Assembly: GCA_029227035.1 (NCBI GenBank)
Contig: JAQXZD010000067.1
Coordinates: forward strand, 1 to 34,135
Length of the DNA: 34,135 nt
Direction: 5' to 3'
DNA from: Lachnospiraceae bacterium
Lineage (GTDB): Bacteria; Bacillota; Clostridia; Lachnospirales; Lachnospiraceae
This document shows positions 6,584 to 14,901 of this stretch, piece after piece. The number at the start of each line of letters is the position of its first letter. Position 1 is the first letter of the stretch. The notes below the pieces were generated by a model that saw only the letters and a list, made by a program, of their open reading frames with translations, made no database searches and was not told where the DNA came from. Made by a program: the position numbers and the translations under genes.

Positions 6584-7924
6584 ATGAGTGTACAGGTTGA
6601 AAATTTAGAGAAGAATATGGCAAAGCTTACCATTGAGGTATCTGCCGAGGAATTGGACAAGGCGATTGAGTCTGTGTACCAGAGACAGAAAAAGCAGATC
6701 AGCGTGCCGGGATTCCGTAAGGGAAAGGTTCCGAGAGCAATGGTTGAGAAGATGTATGGTGTCGGCATATTCTATGAGGATGCAGCCAATGCACTGATGC
6801 AGGAGAAGTACCCGGAAGCAGTTGACGAGAGCGGAATCGATATTGTATCCCGTCCGACTGTGGACATTGTACAGATAGAGAAAGGCAAGCCTTTTATCTT
6901 TACGGCAGAAGTTGCAGTAAAGCCGGAAGTTACACTGGGCAAGTACATGGGTGTCACCGTTACAAAGATCGATACTACCGTATCTGATGAGGAAGTAGAG
7001 GAGGCACTTAAGACAGAACTGAATAAGAATGCCAGAACAGTTACCGTAACAGACAGACCGGTTGCAGAAGGTGATACAGCCGTAATCGACTTTGAGGGAT
7101 TTGTGGACGGCGTTGCATTTGAAGGCGGTAAAGGAGAGAATCATCCGTTGGAGATCGGTTCCCATACATTTATCGACAACTTTGAGGAGCAGCTTATCGG
7201 AAAGAACTCCGGTGAAGAGGTTGAGGTTAACGTGACTTTCCCTGAGCAGTATCAGGCAGAGGAGCTTGCAGGAAAGCCGGCAGTATTCAAGGTTAAGATT
7301 AATGAGATTAAGACAAAGGAACTTCCGGAGGCAGATGATGAGTTTGCACAGGATGTGTCTGAGTTCGATACTTTGGCAGAGTACAAGGAAGACCTGAAGA
7401 AGAAACTGGAAGAGAGCAAGCAGAACGAGGCAAAGCGTACCAAGGAAGATGAGGCTATCCAGAAGATTATCGATAAGTCCAAGATGGAACTTCCGGAGGC
7501 AATGATTGATACACAGTGCGAGACCATGGTCAATGAGTTCGCACAGAGAATTGCACAGAGCGGTCTGTCCATGGAACAGTATCTGCAGTTCTCAGGACTT
7601 ACCGTGGACGGCTTAAAGGAGCAGGTTCGTCCGGAGGCAATCTCCAGAATCCAGAGCAGTCTTGTTCTTGAGCAGATTGCAAAGGAAGAGAACATTGAAG
7701 TAACAGATGAAGATATCGATGCAGAGATTGAGAAGATGGCTGCAAATTACGGAATGGAAGCAGATAAGCTCAAGGAGTACATGGGAGATGCAGAGAAGGA
7801 ATCCATGAAGCGTGAGCTTGCCATCACAAAGGCAGTAGATCTTGTTATGGATAATGTAAAAGAGAGAGCAAAGGCAAAGAGCAGAAAGAGCAAGGAGACA
7901 GAAGAAGCCGGAACAGAAGAATAA
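6584..7924 (+). CDS. tig: Trigger factor
   Basis: Ribosome-associated chaperone and peptidyl-prolyl isomerase that meets nascent chains at the exit tunnel. The N-terminal domain carries the ribosome-docking loop GFRKGKVPR (residues 43-51). An FKBP-type PPIase domain follows (~155-245, with GDTAVIDFEGFVDGVAFEGG), then the helical C-terminal arms (~260-430) and a Lys/Glu-rich tail. At 446 residues it has normal length. ATG 6584 lies 11 nt after AGGAGG (6567-6572); an earlier in-frame ATG at 6563 precedes this site and is rejected. It heads the tig-clpP-clpX-lon quality-control cluster, an order common in Firmicutes. Confidence 0.96.
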   Translation: MSVQVENLEKNMAKLTIEVSAEELDKAIESVYQRQKKQISVPGFRKGKVPRAMVEKMYGVGIFYEDAANALMQEKYPEAVDESGIDIVSRPTVDIVQIEKGKPFIFTAEVAVKPEVTLGKYMGVTVTKIDTTVSDEEVEEALKTELNKNARTVTVTDRPVAEGDTAVIDFEGFVDGVAFEGGKGENHPLEIGSHTFIDNFEEQLIGKNSGEEVEVNVTFPEQYQAEELAGKPAVFKVKINEIKTKELPEADDEFAQDVSEFDTLAEYKEDLKKKLEESKQNEAKRTKEDEAIQKIIDKSKMELPEAMIDTQCETMVNEFAQRIAQSGLSMEQYLQFSGLTVDGLKEQVRPEAISRIQSSLVLEQIAKEENIEVTDEDIDAEIEKMAANYGMEADKLKEYMGDAEKESMKRELAITKAVDLVMDNVKERAKAKSRKSKETEEAGTEE

Positions 7925-7945
7925 TTCTGTGACTGCTTAGTATAC

Positions 7946-7979
7946 AGACTGGTCCGTAATTTACAGGACCGGTCTTTTA
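7946..7979 (+). terminator. Terminator or attenuator between tig and clpP
   Basis: A 10-bp stem with one G-T pair (7946-7955 with 7966-7975) followed by TTTT. Short T-run, so partial read-through into clpP is likely. Confidence 0.6.
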
Positions 7980-8006
7980 CACTTTTAAAACGGAGGCGAT
8001 TTTTTT

Positions 8007-8588
8007 ATGAGTTTAGTACCTTATGTCATTGAACAGACCAGCAGAGGAGAGAGAAATTACGATATTTATTCCCGTCTGTTAAAGGATAGAATCATTTTTT
8101 TGGGCGAAGAAGTGAATGAGACAACAGCAAGCCTTGTGGTTGCCCAGCTTCTGTTCCTGGAGTCGGAGGATCCGAACAAGGATATCCAGTTGTATATCAA
8201 TTCTCCGGGAGGAGTGGTTACGGCAGGAATGGCAATCTACGATACAATGCAGTATATCAAGTGTGATGTATCCACAATCTGTATCGGTCTTGCAGCAAGT
8301 ATGGGAGCTTTCCTGCTTGCAGGCGGAACCAAGGGAAAGCGTTTTGCACTTCCGAATGCAGAGATTATGATTCATCAGCCATCCGGTGGAGCAAAGGGAC
8401 AGGCAACAGAGATTCAGATTGCGGCAGAGAATATTTTGAAGACCAAGAAGCGTTTGAATGAAATTCTCGCTGCAAATACAGGAAAGCCATATGAGACAAT
8501 CGCTGCCGATACAGAGCGTGACAATTACATGTCAGCCCAGGAAGCAGCAGAGTATGGTTTGATTGATGACGTGATTACAAACCGGTAA
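8007..8588 (+). CDS. clpP: ATP-dependent Clp protease proteolytic subunit
   Basis: The 193-residue serine peptidase that forms the double-heptamer chamber of the Clp protease. The catalytic triad is visible: Ser98 in GLAASMGAF, His123 in IMIHQPSGG and Asp172 in TERDNYMS. The hydrophobic oligomer core and the N-terminal loop that contacts ClpX are of normal length. GGAGG lies about 10 nt before the ATG. clpX follows 83 nt downstream and encodes its unfoldase partner, so the pair forms ClpXP, which degrades ssrA-tagged and regulatory proteins. Confidence 0.97.
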   Translation: MSLVPYVIEQTSRGERNYDIYSRLLKDRIIFLGEEVNETTASLVVAQLLFLESEDPNKDIQLYINSPGGVVTAGMAIYDTMQYIKCDVSTICIGLAASMGAFLLAGGTKGKRFALPNAEIMIHQPSGGAKGQATEIQIAAENILKTKKRLNEILAANTGKPYETIAADTERDNYMSAQEAAEYGLIDDVITNR

Positions 8589-8611
8589 GTCTCCGGGTGT
8601 TCAGGCGTGTA

Positions 8612-8639
8612 ATACCTCCGGCTGATAAGCCGGGGGTAT
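8612..8639 (+). terminator. Hairpin between clpP and clpX
   Basis: A 12-bp stem with one G-T pair (8612-8623 with 8628-8639, loop GATA), followed by a weak T-rich run at 8641-8650. Either an inefficient terminator or an mRNA stabilising or processing hairpin that sets the clpP:clpX ratio. Confidence 0.5.
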
Positions 8640-8671
8640 CGTTAATTTTAGTGAAAGATATGGAGTGAGCT

Positions 8672-9955
8672 ATGGCAGGAAAGAATGATGGAAAGATACG
8701 CTGCTCTTTTTGCGGCAAGACACAGGATCAGGTGGGAAGACTGATTTCCGGTCCGAACGGAGCTTTTATCTGTGATGAATGTGTGGATATCTGTGCGGAG
8801 ATTATTGAAGAGGAAAGTTTTAATGATAAGAGCGAACCGGCTCCGAAAGAGGAAATCAACCTTCTGAAGCCGGAGGAACTGAAGGCGTTTCTGGATGAGT
8901 ATGTAATTGGGCAGGAACAGGCAAAGAAGGTACTTTCGGTAGCAGTGTACAATCATTATAAGCGTGTGCTGGCCGGTGGCAATCTGGATGTGGAACTGCA
9001 GAAGAGTAATATTCTGATGCTGGGACCGACCGGTTCCGGAAAGACACTTCTGGCGCAGACACTTGCAAGGGTGATTAATGTGCCGTTTGCAATTGCAGAT
9101 GCGACAACGTTGACAGAAGCCGGTTATGTCGGAGAAGATGTGGAGAATATTCTTCTGAAGCTGATTCAGGCTGCCGATTATGATGTTGAGCGTGCACAGC
9201 ACGGAATTGTCTATATCGATGAGATCGATAAGATTACCAAGAAATCTGAAAACGTGTCCATTACCAGGGATGTTTCGGGTGAAGGTGTGCAGCAGGCGCT
9301 TCTTAAAATCCTGGAAGGAACCGTGGCTTCGGTTCCGCCACAGGGAGGAAGAAAGCATCCGCAGCAGGAACTGATTCCGATTGATACCACCAATATTCTT
9401 TTCATCTGCGGAGGTGCCTTTGACGGTCTGGAGAAAATTGTGGAGGAGCGTATGGATGCGTCTTCCATCGGTTTTAACGCGGAGGTACGTTCAAAGTCCG
9501 ACATCAATGTGGGAGATGCATTTAAGCGTGCCCTGCCGCAGGATTTTGTGAAATTCGGTCTGATACCGGAGTTTATCGGTCGAGTACCGATTACGGTATC
9601 TCTGGATTCTCTTGACAGAGAAGCTTTGATTCGTATCCTGAAGGAGCCGAAGAATTCTCTCGTCAAGCAGTATACAAAATTGTTTGAACTGGACGGTGTG
9701 GGACTTGAATTTGACGAGGATGCCATCGAGACCATTGCGGACAAGGCGCTGGAGCGAAAGACCGGAGCGAGAGGTCTGCGGGCGATTATGGAGACGATTA
9801 TGCTGGATCTCATGTATCGTATTCCGTCCGATGAATCCATCAGCAGATGTGTTATCACGAAGGAATTGGTGGAGAAGAATCTGGAGCTTGGCGAGATAGC
9901 AAAAATCGCTGCCACAGAAAACCCGGATAACGAGAACAAGGAACTTGCGTCGTAA
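8672..9955 (+). CDS. clpX: ATP-dependent Clp protease ATP-binding subunit ClpX
   Basis: A 427-residue AAA+ unfoldase that recognises substrates and threads them into ClpP. The N-terminal zinc-binding domain has Cys11, Cys14, Cys34 and Cys37. Walker A is GPTGSGKT, the pore loop GYVG is in [14 protein letters not shown], Walker B is IVYIDEIDK, and the ClpP-docking IGF tripeptide is in [15 protein letters not shown]. The protein is complete and ends ELAS. The last codons and stop form the left copy of a 14-bp direct repeat that returns 141 bp downstream before lon, so the extreme C-terminus may have been touched by a rearrangement. Confidence 0.97.
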   Translation: MAGKNDGKIRCSFCGKTQDQVGRLISGPNGAFICDECVDICAEIIEEESFNDKSEPAPKEEINLLKPEELKAFLDEYVIGQEQAKKVLSVAVYNHYKRVLAGGNLDVELQKSNILMLGPTGSGKTLLAQTLARVINVPFAIADATTLTEAGYVGEDVENILLKLIQAADYDVERAQHGIVYIDEIDKITKKSENVSITRDVSGEGVQQALLKILEGTVASVPPQGGRKHPQQELIPIDTTNILFICGGAFDGLEKIVEERMDASSIGFNAEVRSKSDINVGDAFKRALPQDFVKFGLIPEFIGRVPITVSLDSLDREALIRILKEPKNSLVKQYTKLFELDGVGLEFDEDAIETIADKALERKTGARGLRAIMETIMLDLMYRIPSDESISRCVITKELVEKNLELGEIAKIAATENPDNENKELAS

Positions 9956-10098
9956 AGCTTGGAACAGCTCGAAGCATTTACTGCTGAGAGCGTAAGAACG
10001 TGATTAGGGAGTGCAAAAATCCCATCGTCGAAGACGATTTTCATGGATTTTTGCAGATTAACTGTTCAGGAAGTGAACAGTTAGCTTGCGTCGTAAAG
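9944..10098. repeat. Direct-repeat-flanked palindromic insert between clpX and lon
   Basis: CTTGCGTCGTAAAG occurs at 9944-9957 (across the clpX stop) and again at 10085-10098 (before lon), with weaker similarity continuing rightward. The interval holds two palindromes: 10012-10055 (outer arms TGCAAAAATCC / GGATTTTTGCA, inner ATCGTC-GAA-GACGAT) and 10059-10083 (TAACTGTTC / GAACAGTTA). No gene is seen. The layout suggests a small repeat element or a local duplication. Confidence 0.7.
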
Positions 10099-10115
10099 TT
10101 TGGGAGCAGATACAA

Positions 10116-12434
10116 GTGGAAGAAAATGAATTGATAATACCGGCAGTAGCCCTGCGGGGTATGACTATTTTGCCGGGGATGGTTGCCCATTTTGACATCA
10201 GCAGAGAACCATCCATCCGGGCGGTAGAGACTGCTATGAAAGCGGATAACCGGATTTTTCTGGTGACACAGAAGGATGTGGAGCAGGAGAATCCAGCACC
10301 GGAAGATCTCTACGAGATGGGAATTATTGCACAGATCAGACAGGTAGTCAGACTGCAGAATGATATTGTGCGGGTTCTGATAGAGGGCAACTGTCGGGCA
10401 AAATTGCTGGAATACGACAGGGAAAAGGAATATATAGAGGCAAAAATAGTTTCCTGCGAGGATATCATGGAGAATGATCTGCCGAATGAAGCAGTTGCTG
10501 CGATGATTCGAAGCGTGCAGGAATCCTTTGTGAAATATGCAAGAGTCCGCGGAAAGGTTGGTCAGGATGTGATACGCTGGGTAACCGAGGCCACGGATTT
10601 GTCAAAGTTACTGGATTACATCGGTAATAATCTTTCCATACCGTACACGGAGAAGCAGAAGATTCTGGAAGCCGTTTCACTGACAGACAGGTATGAGGTG
10701 CTGCTATTGCGTCTCATGAAAGAAACGGAGATTCTCGACATCAAGAATGATCTTCAGAAAAAAGTACAGGCGCGTGTGGAAAAGCACCAGAGAGAATATG
10801 TATTACGAGAGCAGCTTGCGTTGATTCGGGAGGAGCTGGGAGAGTCCGGGGATACGGAATCCGATGCTGCGGAGTATGAAAAGCGTCTGGAAGAGCTTCA
10901 GGCGCCGGATGAGATCAAAGCGCGCATCCGAAAGGAAATCAGCCGTTTTCGCGGAATGTCCGGAAGCAATTCGGAGAGCACGGTCAGCCGTGGATATATT
11001 GAGACACTGTTGGAGCTTCCGTGGGAAAAGACCTCGGAGGACAATAAGGATCTGACTCATGCAGCAGAGGTCCTGGACGAGGAACACTACGGACTGGACG
11101 AGGTCAAGGAACGGATTTTGGAGTTCCTTGCGGTTCGGAATCTGACAGGGAAAGGACAGAGCCCGATTCTGTGTCTGGTGGGACCTCCGGGAACCGGAAA
11201 AACAAGTATTGCAAAATCCATTGCACGCGCCTTGAATAAGGAGTATGTGCGCATCTCACTGGGAGGTGTGCGGGACGAGGCGGAGATTCGCGGACACAGG
11301 CGGACTTATGTGGGCGCCATGCCGGGAAGAATTGTGGCAGGACTTCGCAGTGCAGGCGTGAAGAACCCGTTGATTCTGCTGGACGAGATTGACAAGATGA
11401 GCAGCAATTACAAGGGCGATACCGCTTCTGCCATGCTTGAGGTATTGGATGCCGAGCAGAATTATAAATTCCGGGATCATTATGTAGAGCTTCCGGTGGA
11501 TTTATCGGAGGTACTGTTTATTGCCAGTGCCAATTCCCTGCAGGAGGTTCCGGCTCCTCTGCGGGATCGTATGGAGATTATCGAAGTCAGCAGTTATACG
11601 GATAATGAGAAGTTCCATATCGCAAAGGAACATTTATTTGCCAAGCAATTGCAAAAGAACGGACTTAAGCCGGGACAGCTTAAAATTACGGATAAGGCAT
11701 ACCGGAGCATCATCATGTTCTACACAAGAGAAGCCGGGGTGCGTAATCTGGAGAGACGTCTGGGCGAAATCAGCCGGAAGGTCGCGCGCCGGATTTATGA
11801 AGGAAAGCAGGATAAGATACGTATCTCAGGAAGCAATTTGGAAGAGTTCCTCGGAAAACCGAAGTACCGTCAGGACAAGAAAAATAAAAAGAGCGAGATT
11901 GGAATTGTCCGGGGACTTGCATGGACCAGCGCAGGCGGTGTGACACTGGAGATTGAAGTGAACATCATGCCGGGCAAGGGAAAGCTTGAGCTTACCGGAA
12001 AACTTGGTGACGTCATGAAGGAATCCGCCCGAATAGGAATCAGTTATGTCCGTTCTGTTATGGGAGATTATGGAGTGAAGCCGGAGTTCTTTCAGGAGAA
12101 TGATATCCATGTGCATGTGCCGGAGGGCGCAGTGCCGAAAGATGGCCCGTCAGCCGGTATCACGATGGCAACAGCAATGCTTTCGGCAATTACGGGTACC
12201 CCTGTGCGGGCAGATATTGCCATGACCGGAGAGGTTACTCTGCGGGGCAGGGTTCTCCCAATCGGCGGATTGAAGGAGAAGCTTCTGGCGGCAAAAAATG
12301 CCGGAATGAATACAGTTTGTATTCCGAAAGAAAATGAGAAAGATTTGAGCAAAATCTCGGAAGAGATTATCGGAGGAATGGAGATTCTTCCGGTGGAACA
12401 TATGAATCAGGTAATAAAGGCTGCCTTTGTATAG
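10116..12434 (+). CDS. lon: Lon protease (LonA, ATP-dependent serine protease)
   Basis: A 772-residue soluble LonA with an N-terminal substrate-binding domain, a central AAA+ module (Walker A GPPGTGKT at residues 356-363) and a C-terminal protease domain. The catalytic dyad is Ser679 in PKDGPSAG and Lys722 in GLKEKLLAA. It degrades misfolded and some regulatory proteins. There is no ATG near the 5' end. I choose GTG 10116, 9 nt after GGGAG (10102-10106), giving MEENELIIPAVALRGM. A TTG at 10086 is in frame but lies in the direct repeat and has no ribosome site. The stop codon sits in the loop of a 12-bp hairpin. Confidence 0.94.
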   Translation: MEENELIIPAVALRGMTILPGMVAHFDISREPSIRAVETAMKADNRIFLVTQKDVEQENPAPEDLYEMGIIAQIRQVVRLQNDIVRVLIEGNCRAKLLEYDREKEYIEAKIVSCEDIMENDLPNEAVAAMIRSVQESFVKYARVRGKVGQDVIRWVTEATDLSKLLDYIGNNLSIPYTEKQKILEAVSLTDRYEVLLLRLMKETEILDIKNDLQKKVQARVEKHQREYVLREQLALIREELGESGDTESDAAEYEKRLEELQAPDEIKARIRKEISRFRGMSGSNSESTVSRGYIETLLELPWEKTSEDNKDLTHAAEVLDEEHYGLDEVKERILEFLAVRNLTGKGQSPILCLVGPPGTGKTSIAKSIARALNKEYVRISLGGVRDEAEIRGHRRTYVGAMPGRIVAGLRSAGVKNPLILLDEIDKMSSNYKGDTASAMLEVLDAEQNYKFRDHYVELPVDLSEVLFIASANSLQEVPAPLRDRMEIIEVSSYTDNEKFHIAKEHLFAKQLQKNGLKPGQLKITDKAYRSIIMFYTREAGVRNLERRLGEISRKVARRIYEGKQDKIRISGSNLEEFLGKPKYRQDKKNKKSEIGIVRGLAWTSAGGVTLEIEVNIMPGKGKLELTGKLGDVMKESARIGISYVRSVMGDYGVKPEFFQENDIHVHVPEGAVPKDGPSAGITMATAMLSAITGTPVRADIAMTGEVTLRGRVLPIGGLKEKLLAAKNAGMNTVCIPKENEKDLSKISEEIIGGMEILPVEHMNQVIKAAFV

Positions 12435-12449
12435 AAGCAGCCTTTATTT
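12413..12449 (+). terminator. Hairpin overlapping the end of lon
   Basis: A perfect 12-bp stem, AATAAAGGCTGC (12413-12424) with GCAGCCTTTATT (12437-12448), loop 12 nt. The left arm is coding and the lon stop (12432-12434) is in the loop, so a terminating ribosome would cover it. Short T-tail; a leaky terminator between lon and engB. Confidence 0.6.
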
Positions 12450-12466
12450 GCTAAATGGAGGCAGAC

Positions 12467-13201
12467 ATGATCATTAAGAGTGTAAATTTGGAGACCGTAT
12501 GCGGAATTACCAGCAGTATTCCGGACAACATTTTGAACGAGGTGGCTTTTGCCGGAAAATCAAATGTGGGGAAATCGTCGCTCATCAACGCGCTTATGAA
12601 CCGGAAGGCACTGGCAAGAACCTCGGCACAGCCGGGAAAGACGCAGACCATCAATTTTTATAATGTGAACGATGCTGTCTATCTGGTGGATTTGCCGGGA
12701 TACGGTTACGCGAGGGCAAATGTGGAGATTAAGGCAAAGTGGGGACAGATGATTGAAAATTATCTGCATGTCTCCAAGCGCCTTAAAGCGGTATTTCTTT
12801 TGATTGATATTCGGCATGAGCCGTCCGAAAACGATCAGATGATGTATGAGTGGATGGTGCATCAGGGCTTTGCACCGATTATTATTGCCACCAAATCCGA
12901 TAAGTTAAAGCGCGCGCAAATTCCTGTTCATGTGAAGATGATTCGCGAGGTTCTGCAGGCAGAGCCGGATACGATTGTGATTCCGTTTTCTGCGGAGACA
13001 AAAGACGGACGGGAAGAAATCTGGAAGCTGATAGAAGAACTGGCAGAGCTTATTGACACCGAGAAGGATGCGGAAGCGGAAAAGCAAAAGAAGCCGGAAA
13101 GCAGCCGGCCGGATAAGAAACCGCGCTGGAAGGCAAGCGGTCATCCGGTTCCGAAGAAGACGCAGAAAAAGAAAGCAGCGAAAAAGAAGGTAAAGAAATA
13201 G
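12467..13201 (+). CDS. engB: Ribosome biogenesis GTPase YsxC/EngB
   Basis: A 244-residue TrmE-Era-EngA-EngB-Septin-like GTPase needed for late assembly of the large ribosomal subunit. G1 is GKSNVGKSS, G3 is DLPGYGYA, and G4 is TKSDK. It has an unusually long C-terminal tail after residue ~200 that is dominated by Lys (ending KKTQKKKAAKKKVKK), so the protein exceeds the ~195-residue core and probably binds RNA through this tail. ATG 12467 is preferred because GGAGG (12457-12461) lies 5 nt upstream; an in-frame ATG at 12455 overlaps that site. lon-engB adjacency is conserved in Firmicutes. The metal transporter gene begins 1 nt after its stop codon. Confidence 0.94.
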   Translation: MIIKSVNLETVCGITSSIPDNILNEVAFAGKSNVGKSSLINALMNRKALARTSAQPGKTQTINFYNVNDAVYLVDLPGYGYARANVEIKAKWGQMIENYLHVSKRLKAVFLLIDIRHEPSENDQMMYEWMVHQGFAPIIIATKSDKLKRAQIPVHVKMIREVLQAEPDTIVIPFSAETKDGREEIWKLIEELAELIDTEKDAEAEKQKKPESSRPDKKPRWKASGHPVPKKTQKKKAAKKKVKK

Positions 13202-13202
13202 G

Positions 13203-14114
13203 ATGAAGAATAAATATGCATTTGTGGCAGTGATGCTTGCGGCAATTCTGCTGGTGGGGATGGGACTTACGAATATCTATGTCAACAGTCAGAAGGGGGA
13301 TGAAAAAGAGGAGGAACTGGTGATAGTAACCTCTTTTTATCCCATGTACATAGCGGCAGACAATGTGGTGGGAGATGTTTCCGGTGTAAAGCTGGTCAAT
13401 TTAAGCGAGCCGCAGACCGGATGTCTGCATGATTTCCAGTTGACGCCGGAGGACATGAAGCTGCTTGGAACAGCCGATATTTTTCTAATTAACGGCGGCG
13501 GAATCGAATCCTTTATGGAAGAGGTGGCAAAAAGTTATCCGAATTTGAAAATTGTCGAGGCAAGTAAGAACAATGAGCTGCTTTTGGACGGGGACGAGGA
13601 AAATGCGCATGTATGGATGAGCATCCCGGCTTATGAGACACAGATTGAGACCATTGCGGAGGAACTGGGCAGGCTGGACTCGGACAGAAGCGATTATTAT
13701 AAAGAGAATGCGGCACGTTATCTTGAGAAGCTTGCGCCGCTTCGTGAGAGACAGCAGAAAATTGAAGAGGCGGCAGCCGGACAGTCGGTGGTGTTGTTTC
13801 ATGAGGCATATGATTATGTGGCAGAGGATTACGGACTGAAGGTGAGTCATGTGCTGGATCTGGACGAGGAGCGGCAGGTCAGCGCAGGGGAAGTATCGGA
13901 TGTGCTTGCCGCCATTGAGAGGGATCAGGTAAAATACATTTTTGCTGAGGAAACCTATGGGAAAAGCATGGGTGATACGATGGAAAAAGAGTCTGATGTA
14001 AAGGTGGTTTATCTGAATCCTTTAAACCGGGGCGAATACGAGAAAGATAGTTATATTGAAGGAATGAGTAAGAATCTGGACCTGCTGGAGCAGTGCTTTT
14101 TGTCAGGGGAATGA
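13203..14114 (+). CDS. znuA: Metal (zinc-type) ABC transporter substrate-binding protein
   Basis: A 303-residue cluster A-I (ZnuA/AdcA/TroA-like) binding protein that hands metal to the permease. The likely ligand set is His76 (GCLHDFQLTPED), His136 (ENAHVWMS), His200 (VVLFHEAYDY) and a Glu near residue 250 (IFAEETYG), an arrangement favouring zinc, though manganese is possible. The first ~30 residues form one hydrophobic segment without a lipobox Cys, so the protein seems anchored by an uncleaved helix rather than by lipid. No His-rich loop is present. It begins 1 nt after engB and is followed by the ATPase and permease genes. No Zur site or regulator was recognised nearby. Confidence 0.88.
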   Translation: MKNKYAFVAVMLAAILLVGMGLTNIYVNSQKGDEKEEELVIVTSFYPMYIAADNVVGDVSGVKLVNLSEPQTGCLHDFQLTPEDMKLLGTADIFLINGGGIESFMEEVAKSYPNLKIVEASKNNELLLDGDEENAHVWMSIPAYETQIETIAEELGRLDSDRSDYYKENAARYLEKLAPLRERQQKIEEAAAGQSVVLFHEAYDYVAEDYGLKVSHVLDLDEERQVSAGEVSDVLAAIERDQVKYIFAEETYGKSMGDTMEKESDVKVVYLNPLNRGEYEKDSYIEGMSKNLDLLEQCFLSGE

Positions 14115-14127
14115 AGGGAGAAGCAGA

Positions 14128-14901
14128 ATGCGTAAGATTATCAGTCCGTGCGGGCTTCACTGTATCAAAGTAAATCATCTGGGGGTTCGTTTCAATGACC
14201 AGGTGGTGCTGGAGGACATCAACCTGCACATCCATTGCGGTTCGCTGAATGCCGTAATCGGGAAAAACGGAGCGGGCAAATCAACCCTCATCCGGGCAAT
14301 GCTTGGAGACGTGGCACACACAGGAGACATCGAATTCCGTGACACCAAGGACGGCAGGATGCAGAAGCTTAAGATAGGGTATGTCCCGCAGTCGGTCAAT
14401 ATTGAAAAAAATACACCGGTGAGTGTCTACGATCTGCTGGCAAGTTTTGAATCCCGTTATCCGGTTTTTCTGCCGAAAAGCCGTAAGCTGACGGAAAAAA
14501 TCAAGGAGAGTCTTCGGGTGTTTGAAGCCGAGAATCTGATTGACAAGCAGGTGTGTAATCTGTCAGGGGGACAGCTTCAGCGCGTGCTTTTATCCCTTGC
14601 GATTATGGATGAGCCGAATCTTCTGCTTTTGGATGAGCCGGTATCCGGAATTGACCAGAATGGAATGGAATTGTTTTTTAAGACCATGGATTATCTCAAA
14701 AAGCATTATGATCTGGCCATTATTCTGATTTCCCACGATTTGGATTATGTGGCAAAATACGCAGACCATGTGGTGCTTTTGGATAAGACCATCTTAAAGC
14801 AGGGAACCGTAAAGGAAGTGTATGAAAGCCCTGAATTCGAGAAGATTTTCTCCATCGGAAACGAGGAAGCATGGATAAAGGAGGAAGAGGAAAATGATTG
14901 A
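14128..14901 (+). CDS. znuC: Metal ABC transporter ATP-binding protein
   Basis: A 257-residue ABC ATPase powering uptake by the 14894-15709 permease. Walker A GKNGAGKST (residues 45-53), signature LSGGQLQRVLLS, Walker B LLLLDEPVSGID and the switch His in ILISHDLDYV are all present. The N-terminus carries a short Cys/His cluster (SPCGLHC, residues 7-12) ahead of the ABC core, unusual enough to suggest metal sensing, but this is inference. AGGGAGAAGC precedes the ATG. The 3' end overlaps the permease gene by 8 nt, indicating translational coupling. Confidence 0.93.
   Translation: MRKIISPCGLHCIKVNHLGVRFNDQVVLEDINLHIHCGSLNAVIGKNGAGKSTLIRAMLGDVAHTGDIEFRDTKDGRMQKLKIGYVPQSVNIEKNTPVSVYDLLASFESRYPVFLPKSRKLTEKIKESLRVFEAENLIDKQVCNLSGGQLQRVLLSLAIMDEPNLLLLDEPVSGIDQNGMELFFKTMDYLKKHYDLAIILISHDLDYVAKYADHVVLLDKTILKQGTVKEVYESPEFEKIFSIGNEEAWIKEEEEND

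Noticed and set aside
9211-10044. A 277-codon minus-strand frame opposite clpX
   Set aside because: Ser/Arg-rich low-complexity translation antisense to a well-conserved gene; its start lies in the clpX-lon palindromic insert.
10086-10115. TTG start for lon within the direct repeat
   Set aside because: No ribosome site; GTG 10116 has GGGAG 9 nt upstream and gives a normal LonA N-terminus.
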